Positions 7,958 to 16,061 of a stretch of DNA of 19,186 nt are shown here, in pieces. Source of the DNA: Bacteroidia bacterium (GTDB taxonomy: Bacteria > Bacteroidota > Bacteroidia > Bacteroidales > Prolixibacteraceae); contig JANYJT010000038.1 of assembly GCA_025358395.1 (NCBI GenBank), forward strand, positions 1 to 19,186. The letters are read 5' to 3'. The position numbers and the translations under genes are program-made. A model generated the notes under the pieces. That model was not told the DNA's origin and did no database searches. It saw only the letters and a list, made by a program, of their open reading frames with translations. Within the stretch, counting starts at the first letter, position 1. The number at the start of each line of letters is the position of its first letter.

Positions 7958-10900
7958 ATGAAGCAACGTCTTTTTAGGAGGCAGATCATTCCATTTCTTG
8001 TCATGGCGATGATATTGCTTGCATTCCATGCGAAAGCCCAGGACATTACCGTCAGGGGAAAAGTAGTAGGAGCAGCCGACAATACTCCCTTACCAGGGGT
8101 TTCGGTCGTAGTAAAAGGTACTACGACCGGGATAACCACTGATATTGACGGCAATTATTCACTCAAAATTCCTTCAAAATCCAAGATCCTCGTATTCTCC
8201 TTCATGGGTATGCAAACACAGGAAGTCGACCTAACCGGGAAAACGACCATCAACATCTCACTGAAAGAGGAAACTGTTGGATTGGATGAGGTCATCGTAG
8301 TTGGTTATGGTACCCAGAAGAAAAGGGACGTAACCGGTGCCATTACCTCTATTGACAATAAAATGATTGAAAAACGCCAGGCGGTCAATTTGTACGACGT
8401 TTTACAGGGAGAAGCCCCGGGTGTTCTTGTGGTAAGTAATTCTGGCGCCCCAGGCGATGACAATACCATCCGGATCAGGGGGACTTCGACCTTCGAAGGG
8501 GGTGTCAATCCGTTGTATGTTGTTGACGGCGTGCCTTTGAGCGATATCAGCTCTATCAATCCCAACGACATCAAATCCATGGAAGTATTGAAAGATGCCG
8601 CTTCTGCCGCCATCTATGGTTCGCGTTCAGCCAACGGCGTAATCATCATCACCACAAAATCCGGAGAAGAGGGGAAAGCAAAGGTGGATGTCAGGTATCT
8701 TCAGAGCTACAACATGCTTTCAAGAAAAGTTCCTCAGGCCAATGCATTCGAAAGGAAACTATTTGAAAACAGGACCAAGCTTGACCTGTACACCAACGCC
8801 AACGATTCCCTGGGTCTCAGCACCAATGCCAGCAACGATTACCAGGATGTCATTACTCAAATTGGCAAGCGTAAACAACTGGATCTGAGTGTCAGCGGAG
8901 GCTCAGATAAGCTTAAATATTTCAGCAGCCTGGGCTATCTTGACGAAACAGGAATCGTTTTGAACAGTTTCAACAAAAGGCTCAGTGGTCGTATCAACTC
9001 TGAATACCAGGCCTCCAACAAGTTAAAATTTTCTTCCAGGGTTACCTATTCTTACCAAAATACCAATAAAATCAATGAGGGAAAGGTCATCCAGCAGGCC
9101 ATGCAACGGCCTCCTCAGTTTATTCTTTACTATCCTGATGGTTCCTATGCCTTCGATATCGGTGGCCGAAAGAACCCTATCGCTGAAGCATATTACAGGG
9201 AAAATGACTACAAAATTTACAACATCGGACTCTACCAGGCCTTGGAATATAAGTTTAACAAGAACCTGAAAATACAGGCTGATGTGAATGGTAACTTTAT
9301 GCTCAGCCGAAGGAATTATTTCAATTCTGCCCTCCTGACGACCACTACTCCACAGATTGCCGATGGAGGCGATGAAACGGATTTCGGAAAGAACCTGGCT
9401 GGAGAAGCATTTATTTCCTACAACAAGGAATTAAAAAGCCATAATTTCTCTGCAGTAGCCGGAGCAATCTTCGAGGACTGGTTTGATGAGTCAATGAATT
9501 TCAAAGGTTCCAACTATGTGACCGAGGATGTTACGACCATCAATTCCATTCAGGCCCTGGATCTCGCGGGTACAACAACTTCAGGCACTGCGCATTCGAT
9601 GATTGGATTTTTTGGTAGATTGAGCTACAGCTACAAGGGCAAATACCTCTTTAATTCGAATGTTCGTCGGGACGGATCCTCAAGGTTCGTAAAAAATCGC
9701 TGGGGAACATTCCCCTCCGCATCAATCGGATGGCGTATCTCGGATGAGAAATTCATGGGTTTTGCAAAAAAATATCTGAAAGATGCCAAGCTTCGTGCGA
9801 GCTGGGGAATTACCGGTAACCAAAATATCGGCAATTATGAGTCACTGAACCTTTATACCTTCGGTTCCAACTATTACCAGGGAATATCAGGGATCTCTAC
9901 CTCTTCCTCCTTCGGTAACCCCGACCTCAAATGGGAACAGACTTCTCAAACGAACCTTGGCGCAGACCTTACTTTTCTGGATGGAAGACTGATCGTGAAT
10001 GCTGATTACTACATTAAAACAACAAAAGGATTGCTGTACAATTCATTAATGCCCTCTGAATTAGGATATTCCACCGTTAAGGTAAACTTTGGTTCCATTG
10101 AGAACAAGGGTTACGAAATAAATGTAACCGCCATCCCCGTTCAGAAAAAAGATTTCACCTGGCAAACATCTTTCAATTTTTCTGTCAACCGAAACAAAAT
10201 TCTGAGTCTTGCAGGTGGCGACTACGTTTCGAACAGCGCATGGCTTGTGGCAACCGGTCAGCCAATCGGTCAGTTTTACGGGTACAAGGCCCTTGGAGTT
10301 TACCAATATGATGAGTCGAATGCCTATACGAAGGATTATACCCAACGCTTAAATCCCTATTTTCAACGCGACAATCTCGGAAATGTTATCATTCAGGAAA
10401 ATGGCAAACCCATCTTGCAGGGCTATACCTACCAGGATGGCCGTGATTTCGCATGGAACGCGTCATCCAATCCGGTTTATCAGCTAAAAGTTGGATCTGC
10501 CCCATTCGTAGGAGGTGATATGATCTGGCAAAATCTGGACAACAATGATGTGATCGATGATAAGGACAGAAGTGTACTCGGCAAGGGCCTTCCTTCCTGG
10601 TTTGGCGGATGGAACAATAACATCAACTACAAAAGATTCGCCCTGTCATTCTCTTTTTATGTCAATTGGGGAAACCAGATCTACAACAATGCGAAATATC
10701 AGCTGACCACCTATTCAACTTCAAACGTTACTCCTCAGCCTTATGAAATTTATAACGCCTGGAGATTCCCTGGACAGATCACAGATGTACCGAACGCGCA
10801 AAAAGGAACTGTTCAAAATACCTCACGTGAGCTGAGCAGTGCGTTTCTTGAGGATGGCTCCTTCATCCGGTTACGGAACCTGAGATTTTCCTACCAGCTT

Positions 10901-11095
10901 GATAATAAAATTGCAAAAAAATTCTATCTGCAGGGCTTGACGGCTTATGTGTATACGAACAATCTTTTTACCTGGACAAATTATACAGGATTTGACCCTG
11001 AGCTTGGAAGTAGTTCAGTGCTTAATCCTGGTAAGGACAGCGGTTCCTATCCAAGGAAAAGAGAACTGGGTTTTGGCCTTAATCTTAACTTTTAA
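7958..11095 (+). CDS. susC: SusC-like TonB-dependent outer-membrane transporter
   Basis: A 1045-residue protein from the ATG at 7958; an in-frame TTG 69 bp upstream only adds residues before the signal peptide and is rejected. Residues 1-28 are a signal peptide ending in HAKAQ. A carboxypeptidase-regulatory-like beta-sandwich follows (about 29-107, GKVVGAADNTPLPGVSV to TDIDGNYSL). A TonB-box-like segment comes next (110-118, DEVIVVGYG), then the plug (QGEAPGVLV, IRIRGTSTF, NPLYVVDGVP, SMEVLKDAASAAIYGSR, GVIIITTKSG). The rest is the 22-strand barrel, closing with LGFGLNLNF and a terminal Phe as usual for outer-membrane insertion. SusC-type proteins pair with SusD lipoproteins to import oligosaccharides with TonB energy. 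It opens the operon divergent from the HTCS, with susD 5 bp downstream. The imported glycan cannot be read from the sequence. Confidence 0.97.
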   Translation: MKQRLFRRQIIPFLVMAMILLAFHAKAQDITVRGKVVGAADNTPLPGVSVVVKGTTTGITTDIDGNYSLKIPSKSKILVFSFMGMQTQEVDLTGKTTINISLKEETVGLDEVIVVGYGTQKKRDVTGAITSIDNKMIEKRQAVNLYDVLQGEAPGVLVVSNSGAPGDDNTIRIRGTSTFEGGVNPLYVVDGVPLSDISSINPNDIKSMEVLKDAASAAIYGSRSANGVIIITTKSGEEGKAKVDVRYLQSYNMLSRKVPQANAFERKLFENRTKLDLYTNANDSLGLSTNASNDYQDVITQIGKRKQLDLSVSGGSDKLKYFSSLGYLDETGIVLNSFNKRLSGRINSEYQASNKLKFSSRVTYSYQNTNKINEGKVIQQAMQRPPQFILYYPDGSYAFDIGGRKNPIAEAYYRENDYKIYNIGLYQALEYKFNKNLKIQADVNGNFMLSRRNYFNSALLTTTTPQIADGGDETDFGKNLAGEAFISYNKELKSHNFSAVAGAIFEDWFDESMNFKGSNYVTEDVTTINSIQALDLAGTTTSGTAHSMIGFFGRLSYSYKGKYLFNSNVRRDGSSRFVKNRWGTFPSASIGWRISDEKFMGFAKKYLKDAKLRASWGITGNQNIGNYESLNLYTFGSNYYQGISGISTSSSFGNPDLKWEQTSQTNLGADLTFLDGRLIVNADYYIKTTKGLLYNSLMPSELGYSTVKVNFGSIENKGYEINVTAIPVQKKDFTWQTSFNFSVNRNKILSLAGGDYVSNSAWLVATGQPIGQFYGYKALGVYQYDESNAYTKDYTQRLNPYFQRDNLGNVIIQENGKPILQGYTYQDGRDFAWNASSNPVYQLKVGSAPFVGGDMIWQNLDNNDVIDDKDRSVLGKGLPSWFGGWNNNINYKRFALSFSFYVNWGNQIYNNAKYQLTTYSTSNVTPQPYEIYNAWRFPGQITDVPNAQKGTVQNTSRELSSAFLEDGSFIRLRNLRFSYQLDNKIAKKFYLQGLTAYVYTNNLFTWTNYTGFDPELGSSSVLNPGKDSGSYPRKRELGFGLNLNF
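8103..8129 (+). repeat. Perfect 11-bp inverted repeat inside susC
   Basis: CGGTCGTAGTA (8103-8113) and TACTACGACCG (8119-8129) are exact reverse complements around a 5-base loop AAAGG. It falls on the conserved VVVKGTTT stretch of the carboxypeptidase-like domain. Val (GTN) and Thr (ACN) codons are partly complementary, which makes such a hairpin easy to produce, so it is probably a by-product of the protein motif and not a control element. Confidence 0.6.
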
Positions 11096-11100
11096 AAAAG

Positions 11101-12624
11101 ATGATGCAAATGAAAAAGATAGTAAATATTTCAACAGCCTTCCTGTTTTTTATTGGCATTCTGTTCGCGGGTTGTGAGAAATTCCTCGATAAACAACCGA
11201 TTTCACAGCTTTCCAGAGAATTATTCTGGAAGACTCCAAAGGATGCGGATATATGGATAGCCGGCATGTACGATGCCATGCAGAAAACACTTGGTAACAA
11301 TTTCTACCTCTGGGGAGAAGTTCGGGCCGACAATGAACAATTATGCGGAACCGGAACAGGACAATTGAATTTTCTTTCCAATACCCTCAACTCATCCATG
11401 GGTGAAGTAAACTGGAGTAACCTTTACAGAACAATTTCCAGTGCTAATTTTGCCATCAAATACATACCTGCGATCCCAGGCGTGGCAGCACCTCAAATCG
11501 CCTCTCAACTGGCGCAAGCTTATGCCATGAGAGCACTCATGTACTTCTATGCGATAAGGGTATGGGGACCCGTTCCTTTAATTACAGAACCTTATGAAGG
11601 TGCAGACGGTCAGCAGAAATTTTTCGAAAGAAGTCCGGTGGACATTGTAAAAGCTCAGATATTAAGCGACATCGACAACGCCCTCAAAAATTTCGATGGA
11701 ACCATGCCTTCCATCTTTAAATTTAACACCGCCTCTACACTCGCTTTGCAAACGGATGTCACGATGTGGTTCAAGGACTACCCGGGTGCCATTTCAGCCT
11801 CTGACAAACTCATTGCACTCAATAAATATTCACTTGTTTCCAATCAGGCTGACTGGAAAAGGATGTTTACTGATCCGGCTACTTCGACCGAAGCAATTTT
11901 GAACCTTTACTGGGACTATCTGCAGGATGGCGGAGGTAACGGCGTAGCAACATTCTATGGATCAGGAAGTAATACCAATCAATACAAACTAAGGCAACCA
12001 CTTTGGGATACACTGGTCGCCAGAACCACCGATGCAAGGTGGTGGAACATGACCGATACGCTGGAATTGTACTGGATAGGTGCCAAGGCCAAAGTTACCT
12101 ATGAATCTTATAATTTGGTATCCAACAACATGAAGTCCTGTAAGTTTTCCGTATGGGATCCGGCAAAGGTCAACACGACCTATAAATACCTTGGTGGATA
12201 CATTTATCCCAACAACATTGAATGCCAGGTTTATATACCGATTTACCGCTATTCTGACATCATGCTCTTAAGGGCAGAGGCCCTCAACAAGGTAGGAAGG
12301 GCAACCGAGGCCATGGACATTGTCAACACCATCAGAAAGAGAAATGGTTACATGAAAACGGTTACGGCGATCAATACCACTACAACCAGTAAGCTGGAAG
12401 ATGCCATCCTGCTGGAGAGGCAGCTTGAACTTTGGGGAGAAGGGAAGCGATGGTTCGACCTGGTCCGCACTGATAAAGTAACTCTTTACATGGATCAGAT
12501 ACTCAAGGATCGCGGAATTTCAACGGGTTTTGGCGATGTACGCAGAATATTGTTCCCGATTCATTCCTCCGTTTTCGAGGCCAATCCATTGATTAAACAA
12601 AATGACCCTTACACCCAAAACTAA
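11101..12624 (+). CDS. susD: SusD-like surface glycan-binding lipoprotein
   Basis: A 507-residue RagB/SusD-family protein. The lipoprotein signal ends at LFAGCEKFLDKQP, with the lipobox Cys near residue 25, and the typical SusD start (FLDKQPISQLS...) follows. Family features include the tetratricopeptide-like alpha-helical core (QLAQAYAMRALMYFYAIRVWGPVPLIT) and the C-terminal blocks YRYSDIMLLRAEALNKVG, AMDIVNTIRKRNGY, ILLERQLELWGEGKRWFDLVRT and RILFPI. It caps the SusC barrel at the cell surface and hands over oligosaccharides. Only 5 bp separate it from the susC stop. The start could be any of the ATGs at 11101, 11104 or 11110; 11110 gives the most typical MKK-type signal peptide, and there is no clear Shine-Dalgarno to decide. 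Length is normal for the family. Confidence 0.96.
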   Translation: MMQMKKIVNISTAFLFFIGILFAGCEKFLDKQPISQLSRELFWKTPKDADIWIAGMYDAMQKTLGNNFYLWGEVRADNEQLCGTGTGQLNFLSNTLNSSMGEVNWSNLYRTISSANFAIKYIPAIPGVAAPQIASQLAQAYAMRALMYFYAIRVWGPVPLITEPYEGADGQQKFFERSPVDIVKAQILSDIDNALKNFDGTMPSIFKFNTASTLALQTDVTMWFKDYPGAISASDKLIALNKYSLVSNQADWKRMFTDPATSTEAILNLYWDYLQDGGGNGVATFYGSGSNTNQYKLRQPLWDTLVARTTDARWWNMTDTLELYWIGAKAKVTYESYNLVSNNMKSCKFSVWDPAKVNTTYKYLGGYIYPNNIECQVYIPIYRYSDIMLLRAEALNKVGRATEAMDIVNTIRKRNGYMKTVTAINTTTTSKLEDAILLERQLELWGEGKRWFDLVRTDKVTLYMDQILKDRGISTGFGDVRRILFPIHSSVFEANPLIKQNDPYTQN

Positions 12625-12636
12625 AAGATCTGTACT

Positions 12637-13353
12637 ATGAAAAAGATAAGATACAACATTTTTGCCCCTGCCCTCCTCCTGGTAGTTTTCCTTTCAGGAT
12701 GTCAGATTGCAGGGCTGGATCTTCAAAAGGATTTCAAATTTGAATCCGGTCTCAGGGATAACAGCATAAACATGAATGCCCTGGATTTTATGAAATCCCG
12801 AAAGGATATCTTCTCCGGCATGATTGAGGCAGTTACCTATGCCGGCATGGCCGATGAATACACCAAACCGGACCGCACCTTTCTGCTGCTCACCAACAGG
12901 GCTCTCTCGGACGAGACCTACTTCCCCGTTGCCCCAAGTGTGATGGGCAGCTATTTCGCCTGTAACCAGGTACCCAATGCCAACTACAGCGCCACCGATC
13001 CGACAAAAGGACCCAAAACCCTTACGCCGGATTCGTGGAATATCTATCCGGTCGAAAAGGTGAAGGCATTTTTACAATACCACATTGTAACAGAAAAAGT
13101 ATCGTATTTCAATTCAAAGACTTTTGCTACTTTCTATCCAAGTCTGGCATACAAAGTTGCCGGAGATACTACAAAAATAAGCTTTCACCTTGTCAACGAC
13201 CGTAACGCGACATTTCTGGTAAATGGCTTTACCGGTTCCCGCAAGGTAGATCTCACTCCCCGGACCGGAGGTATTGTTTGTACCAATGGTGTTATCCATG
13301 TTCTGGATGATTTCATTATTCCGCCCACCAGGTTAATTCTTGGAACCAAGTAA
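12637..13353 (+). CDS. Fasciclin-domain lipoprotein in the PUL operon
   Basis: A 238-residue protein. The signal peptide ends in a good lipobox (LLVVFLSGC, Cys22), so it is probably an exported, outer-membrane-anchored lipoprotein. After about 25 linker residues the body resembles a single fasciclin (FAS1) domain: a helix-rich start (DFMKSRKDIFSGMIEAV), DRTFLLLTNRAL, VKAFLQYHIVTEKV, FLVNGFTGSRKV, and an end like the FAS1 H2 region (GIVCTNGVIHVLDDFIIPP). FAS1 domains are linked with adhesion and glycan or protein binding. FAS1 lipoproteins recur next to SusC/SusD, where they are presumed accessory surface glycan-binding proteins, but no substrate can be read here. It starts 12 bp after susD and is followed 22 bp later by another lipoprotein, so it is almost certainly co-transcribed. 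Confidence 0.8.
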   Translation: MKKIRYNIFAPALLLVVFLSGCQIAGLDLQKDFKFESGLRDNSINMNALDFMKSRKDIFSGMIEAVTYAGMADEYTKPDRTFLLLTNRALSDETYFPVAPSVMGSYFACNQVPNANYSATDPTKGPKTLTPDSWNIYPVEKVKAFLQYHIVTEKVSYFNSKTFATFYPSLAYKVAGDTTKISFHLVNDRNATFLVNGFTGSRKVDLTPRTGGIVCTNGVIHVLDDFIIPPTRLILGTK

Positions 13354-13375
13354 TGTCCGCAACGATAAAAAATTA

Positions 13376-14374
13376 ATGAACATGAAAAATCAAATTTATA
13401 TTTTGCTTTTCCTTTTGGTGGCACTCATTTCAGGATGCAAAAAGGACGATGGAATGGTTCGTATCGATACCCTTTCCAAAAATGGCAGCGAATTCTTCCA
13501 GGGACAGAAAGTTCAGGTTTGGATTGGTGCGGAATTGGGTGATCTCGCGAGTGCAACCTACAACTGGGAGTGCGATGAAGGCGCTTTCTCCGGCCCGGGC
13601 GGATTGTTTCAAACCGTATGGGTTGCTCCACGAAAAGCCGGGGATTTTACGGTCTCATGCACGGTCAACTGCAACGGAAAATCCGAAAAACGCTCAGCAA
13701 AGCTGACCGTTGGAGCCTATTTCTTCGACAAATTCGGAATAGCCTCAACCAATTTCTCCGTCAGTAACTTCACCGCGACATACGCCAATGGCGAAGTTAT
13801 GCTTGTCGGAAGTAAATCAAATACAAGAGGGTCTTTCAGAAGGGAATTTGGCGATACCGCTTTGTTTAATCCTTTCACTTTCAAGGCAGATATGGCCTGG
13901 AGAACGAAATACAAAAGCGCCACCAGCTCGATGTATTACCGACTGCAGTTCAATAAACCGGCACGTTGGGATGGAACAAAAGTGAAACAGTACATCCGGG
14001 AGATCAGGTTGGAAATCTGGCCAACTGCCACCGGTACTGCCAACAATTACGCGCTTTCCTACGAGGTCTTTAGCTCAGAATTTTCATTGTCAACCTGGAC
14101 AACCATCGAAACTGGAAGAAAGACCCCATTCGTCTTCGCGGATGGATCAAAAGCTCCGGATGCCCGCGGCATGAGGCCGATTGCTATCTCAGTGGGTGCC
14201 GATTTTATGATCAATGTTTCATTGGATGGGGCACTTGTCCTTACCAGTGACGCGGTCAAGCTCTGGAGAACGGCCAATAACTTACCGGACAAGCTCAATC
14301 TCGGCCGAATATGGACCGAAGTTTATGAACAATCGAATTTTTATCTGGACAATATTTTCCTAACGTTGGATTAG
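13376..14374 (+). CDS. Ig-like surface lipoprotein, putative surface glycan-binding protein
   Basis: A 332-residue protein from ATG 13376 (13382 is equally possible; an in-frame TTG further upstream lies inside the previous gene and is rejected). The signal peptide ends in LISGCKKDDG, a good lipobox followed by charged residues of the sort linked to surface export in Bacteroidota. Residues about 25-112 look like an Ig/PKD-type beta-sandwich (ATYNWECDEGAFSG, TVWVAPRKAGDFTVSCTV, KSEKRSAKLTV). The rest is beta-rich with a probable jelly-roll or concanavalin-like fold that ends SNFYLDNIFLTLD. No catalytic motif is seen. Its place as last lipoprotein after susCD and the fasciclin gene fits a surface glycan-binding protein (SGBP) that captures the polymer. 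That role is inferred; the fold of the second domain is uncertain. Confidence 0.7.
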   Translation: MNMKNQIYILLFLLVALISGCKKDDGMVRIDTLSKNGSEFFQGQKVQVWIGAELGDLASATYNWECDEGAFSGPGGLFQTVWVAPRKAGDFTVSCTVNCNGKSEKRSAKLTVGAYFFDKFGIASTNFSVSNFTATYANGEVMLVGSKSNTRGSFRREFGDTALFNPFTFKADMAWRTKYKSATSSMYYRLQFNKPARWDGTKVKQYIREIRLEIWPTATGTANNYALSYEVFSSEFSLSTWTTIETGRKTPFVFADGSKAPDARGMRPIAISVGADFMINVSLDGALVLTSDAVKLWRTANNLPDKLNLGRIWTEVYEQSNFYLDNIFLTLD

Positions 14375-14398
14375 TAGTAGATTGGTTAATTTGGGCAC

Positions 14399-14441
14399 AG
14401 TAACAGGCCAGGAGATTTCATAGATTATCCTGCCTGTTACT
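14399..14441 (+). terminator. Strong hairpin between the susCD block and the enzyme genes
   Basis: AGTAACAGGCCAGGA (14399-14413) pairs with TCCTGCCTGTTACT (14428-14441) across a 14-base loop. The stem is 14 pairs with one bulged base. The following bases are not a run of T, so it is not a canonical intrinsic terminator. It may cause partial termination or stabilise the 3' end of the susCD transcript, lowering expression of the enzyme genes that start 44 bp later. The remainder of the 110-bp gap holds only an A-rich stretch before the sulfatase start. Confidence 0.5.
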
Positions 14442-14484
14442 TATGCTTAGCTCCTAACAGAAAATTCAATTTTAAAAAAACAGC

Positions 14485-16041
14485 ATGAACATCTCACTAC
14501 TTTTTCAAATTGTGGGCTTTACTATGGCAATGTTGAACATTGCCTGTGGTGCCACGCATGCCGGAAAAGTCAGTAACGAACCGGTAAGGCCTAATATACT
14601 CTTCATTGCGGTGGATGATCTTAAACCATTAATTGCTGCCTATGGAGACAAACATGCCAAAACTCCGGGGATGGACCGTTTGTCAAGGGAAGGAATTGTC
14701 TTTCAGAACAGTTATTGCCAGCAAGCTTCCTGTGCCGCCAGCCGCTCAAGTCTGCTAAGTGGTATGCGTCCCGATAAAACCAGAGTTTGGGATTTACAGA
14801 CGGATTTAAGGCAGGTAAACCCGAATATTGTTACCATGCCACAGTATTTCAGATCGTTGGGATACGAAACCGCCGGCATGGGAAAGATCTTTTATACAGA
14901 AAGTGCCGGTCCCGGACATGATGCGCCCTCTTGGAGTATACCCTACCGGGATCCTAAATCCCCGACATATTTTCTTCCGGGCGAAGTGAATGCCGGCGGT
15001 AAAGGGAAAAGCGTGGAATGTGCCAATGTTCCGGATAATACTTACCATGATGGTAAAATGACAGGAATGGCCATACAATTGATGGATAGCCTAAGCGTTG
15101 GAGACAAACCATTTTTCCTGGCTGTCGGCTTTTCAAAACCTCACCTTCCTTATGTCGTTCCAAAAAAATTTTGGGACCTTTACAGCAGGAATGAATTTGA
15201 AGTAGCAACCTATCAGAAAAAAGCAAAAAACAGTCCGGACTTTGCCTATCAACCCTCCGGCGAATTAAAAAACTATGCCGACCTTCCAAAGTTTGACAGC
15301 TATTCTGAAAAGGAATTTGATCATCTTCCATCAGCCAGGCAGAAGGAGTTAATTCACGGATATTATGCCGCTGTCTCCTATGTAGATGCTCAGATTGTGC
15401 AATTGATGAACGAACTTGATCGCCTGGATATCCGAAAAAATACCATCATAATACTCTTTGGTGACCATGGCCGGCATCTTGGAGACCATGGGTTGTGGGA
15501 TAATAATTCGAACTTTGAACAGGCAACCCACGCTCTTTTGATGATGAGCATTCCCGGTAAGAAGGCCGGAATAAAACCTGTGGCTACCTCCGAATTTGTT
15601 GACATCTTCCCGACACTCTGCAATCTGACGAATTTACCTGTACCTCCCTATCTTGACGGCACAAGCCTCGTGTCGGCTATTGACCGTCCCGAAAGTGAAA
15701 TAAAGGGTTACGCGTTAAGCCAAAATCCTGCCGGGAAAGAGGTGATGGGCTATTCGATCCGCACCAAAAGATTCCGGTACACCGAATGGCTCTCAAATTC
15801 GTATCGTACTTTTCTTCCATACAATTCTCATTTTGTAGTCGGTCGCGAAATGTACGACTACGAAAAAGACCCATTGGAAACAGAGAACATCCTGGATAAG
15901 CCCGAATACAAAAATGAGCAGGAAAAATTAACCCGGTTGTTTCAGGATTGTATCAAACGAGAATTCAAAGGATGCCTTGAATTTTCAAAATTAGCTGATT
16001 ATAAAAATCCCGTTGGTACGGAAATAAAACGACCAAGGTGA
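14485..16041 (+). CDS. Type I sulfatase, iduronate-2-sulfatase-like
   Basis: A 518-residue secreted sulfatase of the alkaline phosphatase superfamily. A hydrophobic signal segment (about 1-25) is followed by NILFIAVDDLKP with metal ligands Asp44-Asp45. The active-site motif is Cys83-Ala-Ala-Ser-Arg87 followed by SSLLSGMRPD. Cys83 should be matured to formylglycine; position 3 of the motif is Ala where most family members have Pro. Asp327-His328 in LFGDHGRHLGDHG supplies the other metal ligands. Blocks such as VDDLKPLIAAYGD, MPQYFRSLGYETAGMGKIFY and KPHLPYVVPKKFWDLY align by eye with human iduronate-2-sulfatase, which removes 2-O-sulfate from dermatan and heparan sulfate. That suggests, but does not prove, a uronate-2-sulfate target. 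Length and domain ends are complete. The PL6 gene follows 20 bp downstream. Confidence 0.93.
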   Translation: MNISLLFQIVGFTMAMLNIACGATHAGKVSNEPVRPNILFIAVDDLKPLIAAYGDKHAKTPGMDRLSREGIVFQNSYCQQASCAASRSSLLSGMRPDKTRVWDLQTDLRQVNPNIVTMPQYFRSLGYETAGMGKIFYTESAGPGHDAPSWSIPYRDPKSPTYFLPGEVNAGGKGKSVECANVPDNTYHDGKMTGMAIQLMDSLSVGDKPFFLAVGFSKPHLPYVVPKKFWDLYSRNEFEVATYQKKAKNSPDFAYQPSGELKNYADLPKFDSYSEKEFDHLPSARQKELIHGYYAAVSYVDAQIVQLMNELDRLDIRKNTIIILFGDHGRHLGDHGLWDNNSNFEQATHALLMMSIPGKKAGIKPVATSEFVDIFPTLCNLTNLPVPPYLDGTSLVSAIDRPESEIKGYALSQNPAGKEVMGYSIRTKRFRYTEWLSNSYRTFLPYNSHFVVGREMYDYEKDPLETENILDKPEYKNEQEKLTRLFQDCIKREFKGCLEFSKLADYKNPVGTEIKRPR

Positions 16042-16061
16042 TTGAAAAAAACTAGAATAAT

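Noticed and set aside
14399..14441. Canonical rho-independent terminator
   Set aside because: The stem is strong but no T-run follows, so only a terminator-like or stabilising hairpin is claimed.
14954..15331. 125-codon reverse-strand open frame inside the sulfatase
   Set aside because: It is antisense to conserved sulfatase motifs and has no start context or family resemblance.
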